Assembly: GCA_011046405.1 (NCBI GenBank)
Contig: DSAR01000061.1
Span: forward strand, 1 to 8,019
Length of the DNA stretch: 8,019 nucleotides
Source: Chloroflexota bacterium
Lineage (GTDB): Bacteria > Chloroflexota > Anaerolineae > B4-G1
Direction of reading: 5' to 3'
How positions within the stretch are numbered: the first letter of the stretch is position 1; the number at the start of each line of letters is the position of its first letter. The translations under genes were made by a program, and so were the position numbers. Shown here in pieces: positions 1 through 7,766 of the stretch. The notes under the pieces are model-generated. The model had not been told where the DNA came from. It worked only from the letters and a program-made list of their open reading frames with translations, and did no database searches.

Positions 1-1
1 G

Positions 2-2128
2 GCCGAGGCCCCGGTCACCGAACCCGCCCCCACCACCATCCCGCCGACGCCGCCGCCCAACGTGCGTGGGCCAGGCTTCGCCGCCTACCCCAAGGTGCTG
101 GTCAAGATACCGCCCAGTTACGAGGGTTACGTCCTGCCAGTCGAGCCGGCAACGCTGGGCAATTACGAGCGATTCTCTTTCAGCGCCGAACAGGAAAGCC
201 ACATCAGTCAAGATGGTTTCGTCGTTGCGCCGGCCGATTGGCTGGAGTTCTACCAACTATACGAAAACAACCGCTATGAGGAGATCCCCGCCTTCATCAC
301 CACCGACTCAGTCTACCACGTCTACCACCTGATCTTCGACAAGATGCTGCGCGATCTGGAGCGAGAACACTTCGAGCCAGACCTCCGCGCCCTCTCCGCC
401 GCCTGTCTCCAATCCGCCCTGGCGATTCACGTCGATCTGCAAGGGAGCGAGTTGGCGAATGAAGCGCTGCACGTCGCGGCCTACTTCGCCGTCGCCGAGG
501 CCCTCCTCAACCCCCAGGCAGTCGCGCCGCCTGAGGTCGCCGACCTGGTCGCCGGCGAACTGGCCCTGATCGAGGCCCACGCCGGGGTACAACCCAGCGT
601 CATCTTCAATCAAAGCTGTCCCGCCAACTGCGACCCGTGCGATACCAACCCACCCATCGAGTGCCTCAACCAACCCTGCATGTGCGAGGACTATTCCCAG
701 TACGTTCCCCGGGGGCACTACACCCGCAGTGAACAACTCCAGCGCTATTTCCGCGCGATGATGTGGTACGGGCGCATCAACATGCGCCTGGAAAAGCCCG
801 CCGAGACCCGTATGGCCCTGCTGATTACCTACATCCTGCGCAACACCACCGTCGACGGCGAGCCAGCCAGCGACGTATGGGCCCGTATCTACGACCCCAC
901 CGTCTTCATCGTCGGCAAATCGGACGACCTGGGTTTCCACGAGTACGGCGCCCTGTGGGACGCGGTCTTCGGACCCGACGCGCCGCCCGCCGCCATCGCC
1001 GACGAATCGAAATTCAACGCCTTCGTCGGCGCGGCCCGCCAACTGCCGCCGCCACAGATCAACTCGATGTGGGTCTACATCTGGGAGGATAAAGAGCAGG
1101 TCACACAGGGTTTCCGCTTCATGGGACAACGCTTCGTCATCGACGCCTACATCTTCGAGGAACTCACCTGGCGGGAAGTAGGCGAAATGGGTGGTAACGA
1201 GCGCTGGCTACCCAAGGGGCTGGACGTGATGGCCGCGATGGGCTCAGAAGAAGCGTACACCATCCTCGACGAGATGGGTGAAACAGCCTATCTCAACTAT
1301 CCAGAACAGATGCAGAAACTGCGCCGCGAACTGGCGAGCCTGGAGCTGGACTCGTGGACCCAGAACCTCTACTGGACGTGGCTCTATTCCTTCCACCCAC
1401 TCCTGGAAACCAAAGGGGCATCTTATCCGCCCTTTATGCAAACCCAGGCCTGGGCGCGCAAAGATGTTCACACCGCCCTGGGCTCCTGGACCGAACTCAA
1501 GCACGACACCATCCTCTACGCCAAACAGGTGATGGCCGAAATGGGCGGCGGAGCACCGCCAGAGCCGCCGCACGGGTGGGTCGAGCCGAACCCCGAGGCC
1601 TACGGCCGTCTCCTGGCCCTGACCCGCATGACACAAGAGGGATTGAAGAGTCGGGGCCTCCTGACCGACAACACCCACGCCAACCTCATGCGCCTGGATA
1701 GCCTGCTCGTCTTCTTGTTAGACGTGGCCGAACGGGAATTGGCCGGAGAAGCGCTCAGCGCCGAGGATTACAACCGCATCGACTATTACGGCGGCGAATT
1801 GGAGGCGATCACGCTGGCCGCCGCCGACCAGGATGGCGAGGGTCGCCCTTTCTTCGAGGATAATGAGGGCGCGGCTCTCGTGGCCGACGTAGCGACCGAT
1901 CCGAACGGTTACGTGCTGGAGGAGGCCATCGGGCGCGTGTTCGAGATCTACGTCGTCGTGCCAGATGGGAACGGCGGCGTCCACATTGCCAAAGGGGGCG
2001 TCTTCTCCTACTACGAATTCACCTGGCCGATGAGCGAGCGCCTGACCAACGAGGCGTGGCGGGCGATGATCGAGGCCGACGAGATACCCGAGCGTCCTCA
2101 ATGGACAACGAGCTTCATCACTGAGTGA
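2..2128 (+). CDS. DUF3160 family exported protein, 5' partial
   Basis: Function is unknown; DUF3160 proteins are typically exported or lipoprotein-like. The frame is open to the left edge, and codons 2-61 give a Pro/Ala/Thr-rich stretch (ending PPTPPPN) of the kind that links a lipoprotein signal to its domain. The GTG at 62 is therefore probably internal and the true start is missing. Residues below count from the GTG as 1. Family-like blocks run in order: FITTDSVYHVYHLIFDKMLR (78-97), EDYSQYVPRGHYTRSEQL with YFRAMMWYGR (209-238), YPPFMQTQAWARKD (455-468), ALGSWTELKHDTILYAKQ (472-489), a GWVEPNPEAY block (505-514), DVATDPNGYVLEEAIGRVFE (609-628) and the terminal VFSYYEFTWP (647-656), RLTNEAW and RPQWTTSF. 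The domain is thus essentially full length. Six of its seven cysteines cluster at 186-208. The TGA lies in a 9-bp tandem repeat, 28 bp before the CapA-like gene, so co-transcription is likely. Family assignment is firm from motifs; a role at the cell surface is inference. Confidence 0.9.
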   Translation, partial: AEAPVTEPAPTTIPPTPPPNVRGPGFAAYPKVLVKIPPSYEGYVLPVEPATLGNYERFSFSAEQESHISQDGFVVAPADWLEFYQLYENNRYEEIPAFITTDSVYHVYHLIFDKMLRDLEREHFEPDLRALSAACLQSALAIHVDLQGSELANEALHVAAYFAVAEALLNPQAVAPPEVADLVAGELALIEAHAGVQPSVIFNQSCPANCDPCDTNPPIECLNQPCMCEDYSQYVPRGHYTRSEQLQRYFRAMMWYGRINMRLEKPAETRMALLITYILRNTTVDGEPASDVWARIYDPTVFIVGKSDDLGFHEYGALWDAVFGPDAPPAAIADESKFNAFVGAARQLPPPQINSMWVYIWEDKEQVTQGFRFMGQRFVIDAYIFEELTWREVGEMGGNERWLPKGLDVMAAMGSEEAYTILDEMGETAYLNYPEQMQKLRRELASLELDSWTQNLYWTWLYSFHPLLETKGASYPPFMQTQAWARKDVHTALGSWTELKHDTILYAKQVMAEMGGGAPPEPPHGWVEPNPEAYGRLLALTRMTQEGLKSRGLLTDNTHANLMRLDSLLVFLLDVAERELAGEALSAEDYNRIDYYGGELEAITLAAADQDGEGRPFFEDNEGAALVADVATDPNGYVLEEAIGRVFEIYVVVPDGNGGVHIAKGGVFSYYEFTWPMSERLTNEAWRAMIEADEIPERPQWTTSFITE
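617..685 (+). other. Cysteine-rich insert within the DUF3160 protein
   Basis: Six cysteines lie in 23 residues with spacing C-x3-C-x2-C-x7-C-x4-C-x-C (residues 186-208 counted from the GTG at 62). The segment is rich in Pro, Asn and Asp and sits just before the family-like block EDYSQYVPRGHY. Only one other cysteine (residue 115) occurs in the visible protein. In an exported protein these would most simply form disulfides; a metal site is the alternative. Whether the insert is typical of the family cannot be judged from sequence alone. Confidence 0.7.
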
Positions 2129-2137
2129 ACTGAGTGA
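2120..2137 (+). repeat. Perfect 9-bp tandem duplication across a stop codon
   Basis: The unit actgagtga occurs twice head to tail (2120-2128 and 2129-2137). The first copy supplies the last two codons (Thr, Glu) and the TGA of the DUF3160 gene. The second copy repeats the same in-frame Thr-Glu-stop nine bases later, giving a back-up stop. Confidence 0.95.
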
Positions 2138-2159
2138 GAGGTATGGCGTATGGCGTATG
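2138..2159 (+). promoter_or_regulatory. Shine-Dalgarno-like GAGG with three stacked ATGs
   Basis: GAGG at 2138-2141 is the only plausible ribosome-binding sequence before the CapA-like gene. It is followed by a heptamer repeat (tatggcg at 2142-2148 and 2149-2155, then tatgacg) that places ATGs at 2143, 2150 and 2157, one per reading frame. The ATG at 2143 opens a five-codon frame (MAYGV) whose TGA overlaps the 2157 start as ATGA. The ATG at 2150 has the best spacing (8 nt) but opens the wrong frame. The ATG at 2157 is 15 nt away and opens the CapA frame. It is chosen because it alone leads into a signal-like sequence and the conserved domain. Weak initiation or coupling to the upstream gene is possible. 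Confidence 0.5.
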
Positions 2160-3083
2160 ACGCTTTGGTATCTACTCCTGCTCCCCTGGCTCCTCGCCGG
2201 CCTTTGCCTCTATCCCGGCGAGAGACAGGCATCGCCGACACTGACGATCGCCTTCGTCGGCGACGTGATGCTCGGGCGCAGGGTCGCACAGTACGTCGAG
2301 GGGGATTGGACGGCCGCTTTCGCCGCCGTCCAATCCCACCTATCGAAGGCGGATTTGGCCATAGCCAACCTGGAATCACCCCTGACCAACGCCCCACCAG
2401 TGAGCGATGGTTACGACCTGCGCGCGCCGCCGGAAGCGCTCGTCGCGTTGCAAGCGGCCGGTTTCGACGCGGTATCCCTGGCCAACAACCACGCCCTTGA
2501 CGCCGGAGAACGGGGCCTGCAAGAGATGATCGACACACTCACAAGTGCCAACATCGTCCCGCTCCTGGCATCCAAGCGTCTGGCGATTGACCCAAACAGA
2601 GCGGCATTTGCGACCCATACGCCAATCACAATCCTGGCCTTCGACGACAGCGTCAACCCCCTCGACGTCGAAGCTGCGGCCGAGATTGTCGCTGAGGCAG
2701 TCGACCGGGCCGCGAATGCCCCCGTCATCGTCTCCATCCATTGGGGCGGGGAGTATCAAGCGGCCCCCGGCCCGCGCCAGCGAGCCATCGCTGCCCGGTT
2801 CGCCCAGGCGGGAGCCGCCATCATCGTGGGCCACGGTCCCCACGTCCTCCAGCGCGTCGAATGGATCGATAACAGCCTGGTCGCCTACAGCCTGGGCAAC
2901 TTTCTCTTCGACCAGCCATATCCGCTCGATTGTCGTTGGGGCGTCATCTTACACGTCACGATGCGAGATGAGCGCGTCGTCGCCGTCACAGCCACCCCAA
3001 CCGTGGCCGAGAGAGGTCGCGTACGTCTCGCCCGACCCGAAGAAGCACAGGCAATCCTGGAGCGCCTGAAGCTCGAAGCATAA
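2157..3083 (+). CDS. CapA family (PGA_cap) metallophosphatase-like protein
   Basis: A 308-residue member of the CapA/PgsA family (Pfam PGA_cap), which has a calcineurin-like metallophosphatase fold. Relatives act outside the membrane in capsule or poly-gamma-glutamate production, but many have no known substrate. All hallmark motifs are present in order: GDVMLGR (35-41), NLESP (71-75), SLANNHALDAG (107-117), HWGGEY (195-200), GHGPHVLQ (225-232) and YSLGNFLFDQ (244-253). The Asp, Asn and His residues expected to bind metal are therefore intact. Residues 3-19 are a hydrophobic Leu-rich segment, so the protein should be exported or membrane-anchored; LAGLC is not a good lipobox. No capB, capC or pgsE partner is visible, so a poly-glutamate role is not supported. 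Its neighbours point rather to surface glycan work, which is inference. The start at 2157 is discussed under the stacked ATGs; the 60-bp gap to the next gene suggests the same transcript. Confidence 0.93.
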   Translation: MTLWYLLLLPWLLAGLCLYPGERQASPTLTIAFVGDVMLGRRVAQYVEGDWTAAFAAVQSHLSKADLAIANLESPLTNAPPVSDGYDLRAPPEALVALQAAGFDAVSLANNHALDAGERGLQEMIDTLTSANIVPLLASKRLAIDPNRAAFATHTPITILAFDDSVNPLDVEAAAEIVAEAVDRAANAPVIVSIHWGGEYQAAPGPRQRAIAARFAQAGAAIIVGHGPHVLQRVEWIDNSLVAYSLGNFLFDQPYPLDCRWGVILHVTMRDERVVAVTATPTVAERGRVRLARPEEAQAILERLKLEA

Positions 3084-3143
3084 CGTGAATACCTGGTACA
3101 GCAGCAATACGCCTCTATCAACACATCAAAAGAAAGCGATAGT
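3084..3143 (+). other. 60-bp gap between CapA-like and GT39-DUF2298 genes
   Basis: There is no hairpin or clear promoter here. A weak purine run (agaaag, 3131-3136) lies 7 nt before the ATG at 3144 and is the only candidate ribosome-binding site. The gap stays open in the frame shared by both flanking genes, so the CapA TAA at 3081-3083 is the only stop between them. Confidence 0.6.
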
Positions 3144-6100
3144 ATGAATTTACGCATTCCACATCACAAGTCTCGTATTTGCTCGTTGCTCATTCTGACG
3201 GCCATTTTGCTTGTTGCGAGCTATTTTCGTTTCACAAACCTGAATTGGGACGAGGGCAAGTGGATTCATCCGGACGAGGCGCACATGCGCATCATCCTGG
3301 GGGCGATTCGGCTACCGGACGACGCCGACCAAGGCCTATCGCTCTACTTCGACACCGCCAACTCGCCCCTCAACTGCCGGAATAGAGGACACCGGTATAG
3401 CTATGGCACGCTGCCCCTGTTCTTGACCCGCGCGACGGCCGAGTGGCTGGACGCTGGATGTGCAAATCGATCCTCATCACAGGACGCTGCGTCGTGGCCC
3501 GGGATCAACGGCCTACTGAGCATGTTGCTGGTGCCGGCCGACGGCGATTGCCGGCCAGGCGCCTTCACCGGAGGCTGGGCCGCCCTCATTGGCCGCTTCT
3601 ATTCGGCGCTGGCCGACGTGGGGACCATCGTCCTGCTCTACCTGATTGGACGGCGCCTGTACGGCAAACGGGGTTTTGGCCGCGCGGTCGGGCTCCTGGC
3701 CGCCGCGCTGATGGCCTTTAGCGCTTTCTCGGTTCAGCAAGCCCACTTTTTCACCGTCGATAGTATTGCCTGCTTCTTTATCACCTCGACCGTTTACTTC
3801 TCTGTGCGAGCCAGCCAGGGGGGACACTGGCTCGATTTCGCGTTGGCTGGCCTGGCGACCGGTCTGGCAACTGCCTGTAAGATCAGCGCCGTTTTCGCCG
3901 CCTTCCTGCTCGTACTTGCCGCCGCCTCGCACTTTATCCAACACAGCAAACGAAATACGCCATACGTTTTACGGCTTGCGTCTTGCTTATTCCTTGCAGC
4001 CCTTCTTTCCTTTGTTGCCTTCCGCGTCGCCCAGCCCTACGCCTTCGAGGGTCCCGGCTTCTTCGGCCTACGTCTCAGCCCCGAGTGGTTCGATCGGCTG
4101 AAGCAAATTCGGGCCGAGCAAAGCGGCGCGGTCGATCTCCCCTCTGGGCGACAATGGGTCGACCGGGCGCCCATCCTTTTCCCCTGGATCAATATGGTCG
4201 TGTGGGGGATGGGCATTCCACTGGGCGTGACCGCTTGGGCCGGTTGGGCCGTGATGGGAATGGAATTATGGCGCCAGAGACTGTCTAAACCTGTTCATCT
4301 GATCCCGTGGACGTGGGCCACCGTGATGTTCGTCTACCAGGGTGTGGGATGGGTCAAGGCCATGCGCTATTTCCTGCCGTTATACCCCCTGTTCGTATTG
4401 ATGGCGGCGTACGTCCTGGTACGACTGTGTCGCACATCCTCCCGCTGGCGACGCTCCGTGGGAATTGGATTCACCGCCGCTGTCGTGGTGGGAGCAGCCC
4501 TATGGACCCAGGCGGTGTTCACCATCTATCAACGCCCACACACCCGGCTGGCCGCCTCCCGTTGGATCTACGCCAACGTCCCGCCCGGCTCGACGCTGGC
4601 AACCGAGCATTGGGACTGGGCACCGCCGCTGCCACTGGATGGATATGATCCCTACGGCAACTTGTACAGCGGTTTCGAGATGTCGCTTTACAACGAGGAT
4701 ACGTGGGATAAACGAGCCCAGATCTTCGATTGGCTGGATCGAGCAGATTACATCATCATTGGCAGCAATCGACTCTACGCCTCGATCCCGCGCCTGCCAG
4801 ACCGCTATCCCCTGACCATCGCCTATTACCAGGCGCTCTTTGCCGGGGAACTGGGGTTTGAGTTGGCGGCCGATTTCACGTCCCGTCCGGCCATCGGGCC
4901 ATTCCAATTCCCCGATCAAGAGACACCATTCCCGCTGGCGATGCCAGACGAGAACGGAACGCGCCCGTTCATCTACCAACCGGAGCCGATCCAGATTTAC
5001 CTGCCCCCGGCCGAGGAGGCCTTCAGCGTCTACGACCATCCCCGGGTGCTCATCTTCCGCAAATCGGCCGAGTACAGCCGCGAACGGGTCATAGCGGTTC
5101 TGGGCGACGTCGATGTCTCGCAGGCTGCACATGGCCAGACGCCCCAGCAAGCCGTCGAGGCGTCCAACATGCTCAAATTCGAACCGGAAGTCTGGGCCGA
5201 GCAGCAGGCAGGCGGAACCTGGTCGGAGATGTTCAATCGCGACGGGCTGTTCAACCGCTACCCGGCCTTGGCGGCGATAGCCTGGTGGGCCGTGGTGACC
5301 CTTCTGGGCTGGTTGACCTTCCCGCTGCTGGACACGGCGTTGCCCCGCCTGCAAGATCGGGGATACGGCGTGGCGCGGATCATGGGCCTGTTGATCGTGG
5401 CCTATCTCACCTGGATCGCGGCCAGTGTGCGCGTGATGCCCAACACCCGGGGGACCATCGTGCGCATGACGCTGCTCCTGGCGCTGGTGGGCGGCGGCGT
5501 GGGATGGTATCGGCGAGCTGAACTGCGCCGTTTCCTGAGCCGCCGTCGAGACGTCGTCCTGTGGGTCGAGGGGCTGTTTGCGCTGCTCTACCTGCTCTGG
5601 TTGGGCGTGCGTCTCGTGCAACCCGATCTGTGGCATCCGATCGTCGGGGGCGAAAAACCCATGGATTTCGCCTACCTCAACGCAGTGATGAAATCGACCT
5701 GGTTCCCGCCCTACAACCCCTGGTTTGCCGGGCACTACATCAATTATTACTATTTCGGGTTCGTGATCGTGGGGACGTTGACCAAATTGATGGGCACGAC
5801 GCCGGCCATTGCCTACAATCTGGCGGTGCCACTCCTGTTCGCCTTGACGGGCGTGGGCGCCTTCTCCGCGGCCTATAACCTCTTCGGCGCTCGGACTTCG
5901 TCCCGGTACAGAGCGCGCTGGCGCGGAAGCACACTCGCTGGTGGCATGGCGATGCTCTTCACCGTGCTGCTGGGCAATCTGGGCGTCGTTCATTTGTTGC
6001 GCGAAACGCTGTCCCAGGTTGGCGGCGAAGCATTCCCCAGCCTCATTCCGGGTTTTTCCGAGACAGTGACCGCCCTCCAGGGATTGTGGCGGGTGATCGT

Positions 6101-7766
6101 TGAGGGTGTCCCGTTGCCCCTACGCATCGAGAGCTGGTACTGGCATCCAACCCGCATCATCCCGGCCGAAACAGGCAATCCCATCGCAGAATTCCCCGCC
6201 TTCACCTTCCTCTACGGCGATCTCCATGCCCACATGATCGCGTTGCCCCTGACACTTCTGGCGCTGGTATTGATCGTCTATTGGTGGCGCGCGTCCCGGC
6301 CCCGCTGGCAAAGCCTGATTCTGGGCGCCCTGGCCATCGGCGCACTGTGGCCCACCAACACCTGGGATTATCCCACCTACCTCGCGCTGGGCCTGGTCGG
6401 CTTGCTCGCCGGCGTTCTATGGCAACGGAAGGGCGCTCCCTCGTCTCAACCGGTCCGAGCGAGCGTTGCTCTGGCATCCGCAGCATCGCTGGTCATTTTA
6501 AGTTTGCTTTTCTACTGGCCCTACCATCACAATTACGCCGCCGGGTATACGTCCCTCGAGCGGTGGACGGGTGGGAATACGCCGGTCAACATCTACCTTT
6601 GGATTCACGCGCTACTCCTTTTCCCGATTTTGACGCGCATGTCGATCGAAATCTGGCGGATCGTCCGGACGCTGGCAAGCGCCGGCCGTGAGACGGCCAA
6701 CACCCCTCAGATCGAACAAAGTCCGATTGCGCATGGGCTTTTACTGTTGGTAACGCTGGCACTGACGGTCTTCCTTTACTCGATCGGATGCGAGGTGGCC
6801 CTGGTTGCAGTACCAATCGGCGTAGGCGCGTCCTATCTCCTGGTCTTTCCAGATACCATGGGACGCGCGCGCCCCACCCGCCACCGATTGTTATGGTTTA
6901 TCGTCGGCACAGCGATGGCCTTGAGCCTGGCAGTGGAGATCGTCGTGCTCAAGGGAGATATCGGCCGGCAGAACACGGTGTTCAAGTGCTACATGCAGAT
7001 ATGGGTTTTGCTCTCGATTGCGGCCGGTGTGAGTGTGGCCTGGGTGCGCGCGGATTGCCATCCGGCGCGGGCACGTCCCTGGAAATCAGAATGGTGGACC
7101 CTGTGGCGGATTGGCATGGCGCTGTTGATCGGCGGGGGGGCACTCTTCCTGCTCTACGGCGTTCGCGCCCGGGCCGTCGACCGCATGTCCGAGGAGACGG
7201 GCTTGACGTTGGATGGCATGGCCTTTATGGCAAATAGTGTGGTATGGGATGGCAATCCCAGCCGGGACAGCGCAGACCAACAACATCCACAAGAGATTCC
7301 GTTGGACGGCGACTACGCCGCCATTCGGTGGTTACAGGACAACGTGCAGGGATCGCCCGTGATCATAGAAGGATTGGGATACCGCGAGTATCTGTGGGCC
7401 AATCGGGTTTCGATCTACACCGGGCTGCCGACAGTCGTGGGGTGGCGCTGGCACCAGGTGCAGCAGTACACAGCTTTGCCGGGATCGCCGGTCGAACGCC
7501 GGCGGAACGACGTAGATACATACTACAACACGCCGGACACAGGCCTGGCCCTGCAAATTATGGCCCGTTACGACGTGCGCTACGTCTACCTCGGCCCCTA
7601 CGAGCGAGCATACTACACCGCCGTCGGTCTGTCCAAATTCAATAGCATGGTCCAGGACGAATACCTGCGCATCGCCTACGACAAACACGGCGTGACCATC
7701 TACGAGATCATCCCCAACGCCTTCTCAGAAATGCCCGAAGTGACGAGCAAGCAAATGAGCGAATGA
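3144..7766 (+). CDS. GT39/PMT-like glycosyltransferase fused to DUF2298 (YYY) domain
   Basis: A 1540-residue integral membrane protein made of two GT-C-like halves. The N-terminal half (about 1-460) has some ten hydrophobic helices. Its first outside loop carries NWDEGKWIHPDEAHM (34-48), with the acidic residues expected for catalysis or metal binding in GT39/PMT enzymes, and later SYGTLPLFL (86-94) and QQAHFFTVDS (198-207). Such enzymes transfer sugars from polyprenyl-phosphate carriers to acceptors outside the membrane. Residues 461-705 form a soluble region. The C-terminal half (about 706-1340) has roughly sixteen helices and DUF2298 signatures: NYYYFGF (867-873, the YYYxG motif), FLYGDLHAHMIALP (1022-1035), PTNTWDYPTYL (1070-1080) and RQNTVFKCYMQIW (1275-1287). 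A soluble tail (1341-1540) follows. The start at 3144 is supported by basic residues (R4, K9, R11) before the first helix at 14-27. The last codons and the TGA run into a tandem repeat. Substrate and acceptor are unknown; an envelope glycan role is inference. Confidence 0.92.
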   Translation: MNLRIPHHKSRICSLLILTAILLVASYFRFTNLNWDEGKWIHPDEAHMRIILGAIRLPDDADQGLSLYFDTANSPLNCRNRGHRYSYGTLPLFLTRATAEWLDAGCANRSSSQDAASWPGINGLLSMLLVPADGDCRPGAFTGGWAALIGRFYSALADVGTIVLLYLIGRRLYGKRGFGRAVGLLAAALMAFSAFSVQQAHFFTVDSIACFFITSTVYFSVRASQGGHWLDFALAGLATGLATACKISAVFAAFLLVLAAASHFIQHSKRNTPYVLRLASCLFLAALLSFVAFRVAQPYAFEGPGFFGLRLSPEWFDRLKQIRAEQSGAVDLPSGRQWVDRAPILFPWINMVVWGMGIPLGVTAWAGWAVMGMELWRQRLSKPVHLIPWTWATVMFVYQGVGWVKAMRYFLPLYPLFVLMAAYVLVRLCRTSSRWRRSVGIGFTAAVVVGAALWTQAVFTIYQRPHTRLAASRWIYANVPPGSTLATEHWDWAPPLPLDGYDPYGNLYSGFEMSLYNEDTWDKRAQIFDWLDRADYIIIGSNRLYASIPRLPDRYPLTIAYYQALFAGELGFELAADFTSRPAIGPFQFPDQETPFPLAMPDENGTRPFIYQPEPIQIYLPPAEEAFSVYDHPRVLIFRKSAEYSRERVIAVLGDVDVSQAAHGQTPQQAVEASNMLKFEPEVWAEQQAGGTWSEMFNRDGLFNRYPALAAIAWWAVVTLLGWLTFPLLDTALPRLQDRGYGVARIMGLLIVAYLTWIAASVRVMPNTRGTIVRMTLLLALVGGGVGWYRRAELRRFLSRRRDVVLWVEGLFALLYLLWLGVRLVQPDLWHPIVGGEKPMDFAYLNAVMKSTWFPPYNPWFAGHYINYYYFGFVIVGTLTKLMGTTPAIAYNLAVPLLFALTGVGAFSAAYNLFGARTSSRYRARWRGSTLAGGMAMLFTVLLGNLGVVHLLRETLSQVGGEAFPSLIPGFSETVTALQGLWRVIVEGVPLPLRIESWYWHPTRIIPAETGNPIAEFPAFTFLYGDLHAHMIALPLTLLALVLIVYWWRASRPRWQSLILGALAIGALWPTNTWDYPTYLALGLVGLLAGVLWQRKGAPSSQPVRASVALASAASLVILSLLFYWPYHHNYAAGYTSLERWTGGNTPVNIYLWIHALLLFPILTRMSIEIWRIVRTLASAGRETANTPQIEQSPIAHGLLLLVTLALTVFLYSIGCEVALVAVPIGVGASYLLVFPDTMGRARPTRHRLLWFIVGTAMALSLAVEIVVLKGDIGRQNTVFKCYMQIWVLLSIAAGVSVAWVRADCHPARARPWKSEWWTLWRIGMALLIGGGALFLLYGVRARAVDRMSEETGLTLDGMAFMANSVVWDGNPSRDSADQQHPQEIPLDGDYAAIRWLQDNVQGSPVIIEGLGYREYLWANRVSIYTGLPTVVGWRWHQVQQYTALPGSPVERRRNDVDTYYNTPDTGLALQIMARYDVRYVYLGPYERAYYTAVGLSKFNSMVQDEYLRIAYDKHGVTIYEIIPNAFSEMPEVTSKQMSE
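3950..3998 (+). repeat. Degenerate heptamer-periodic stretch inside the coding sequence
   Basis: Read from 3950 the sequence falls into seven-base units acgaaat, acgccat, acgtttt, acggctt, gcgtctt, gcttatt and ccttgca. The first four share the acg start and all but the last end in t. The unit acgccat is the reverse complement of atggcgt, the heptamer at the CapA-like start (2143-2149). The stretch is more AT-rich than its surroundings and encodes the loop and start of a helix at residues 269-285. It may be an old intergenic repeat absorbed into the frame. The periodicity is visible, but the origin is inference. Confidence 0.5.

Noticed and set aside
308..1129. 273-codon open frame on the minus strand
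   Set aside because: It is antisense to conserved DUF3160 blocks and has a Gly/Val/Asp-rich composition of a shadow frame.
2157..2216. Lipoprotein signal on the CapA-like protein
   Set aside because: The segment LAGLC has Leu directly before Cys, which does not fit a lipobox; a signal peptide or membrane anchor is more likely.
2150..2500. 116-codon frame starting MAYDALVS with the best Shine-Dalgarno spacing
   Set aside because: It overlaps CapA out of frame, is Arg/Pro-rich and has no domain. Only the ATG itself is of interest for initiation.
2157..3083. Poly-gamma-glutamate capsule operon
   Set aside because: Only the CapA-like gene is present; no capB or capC type ligase or membrane partner is visible, and most family members are not part of such operons.
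4500..5993. 497-codon open frame on the minus strand
   Set aside because: It is opposite a strongly conserved glycosyltransferase region, its His/Arg/Gln-rich composition is typical of a shadow in GC-rich DNA, and no motif is recognisable.
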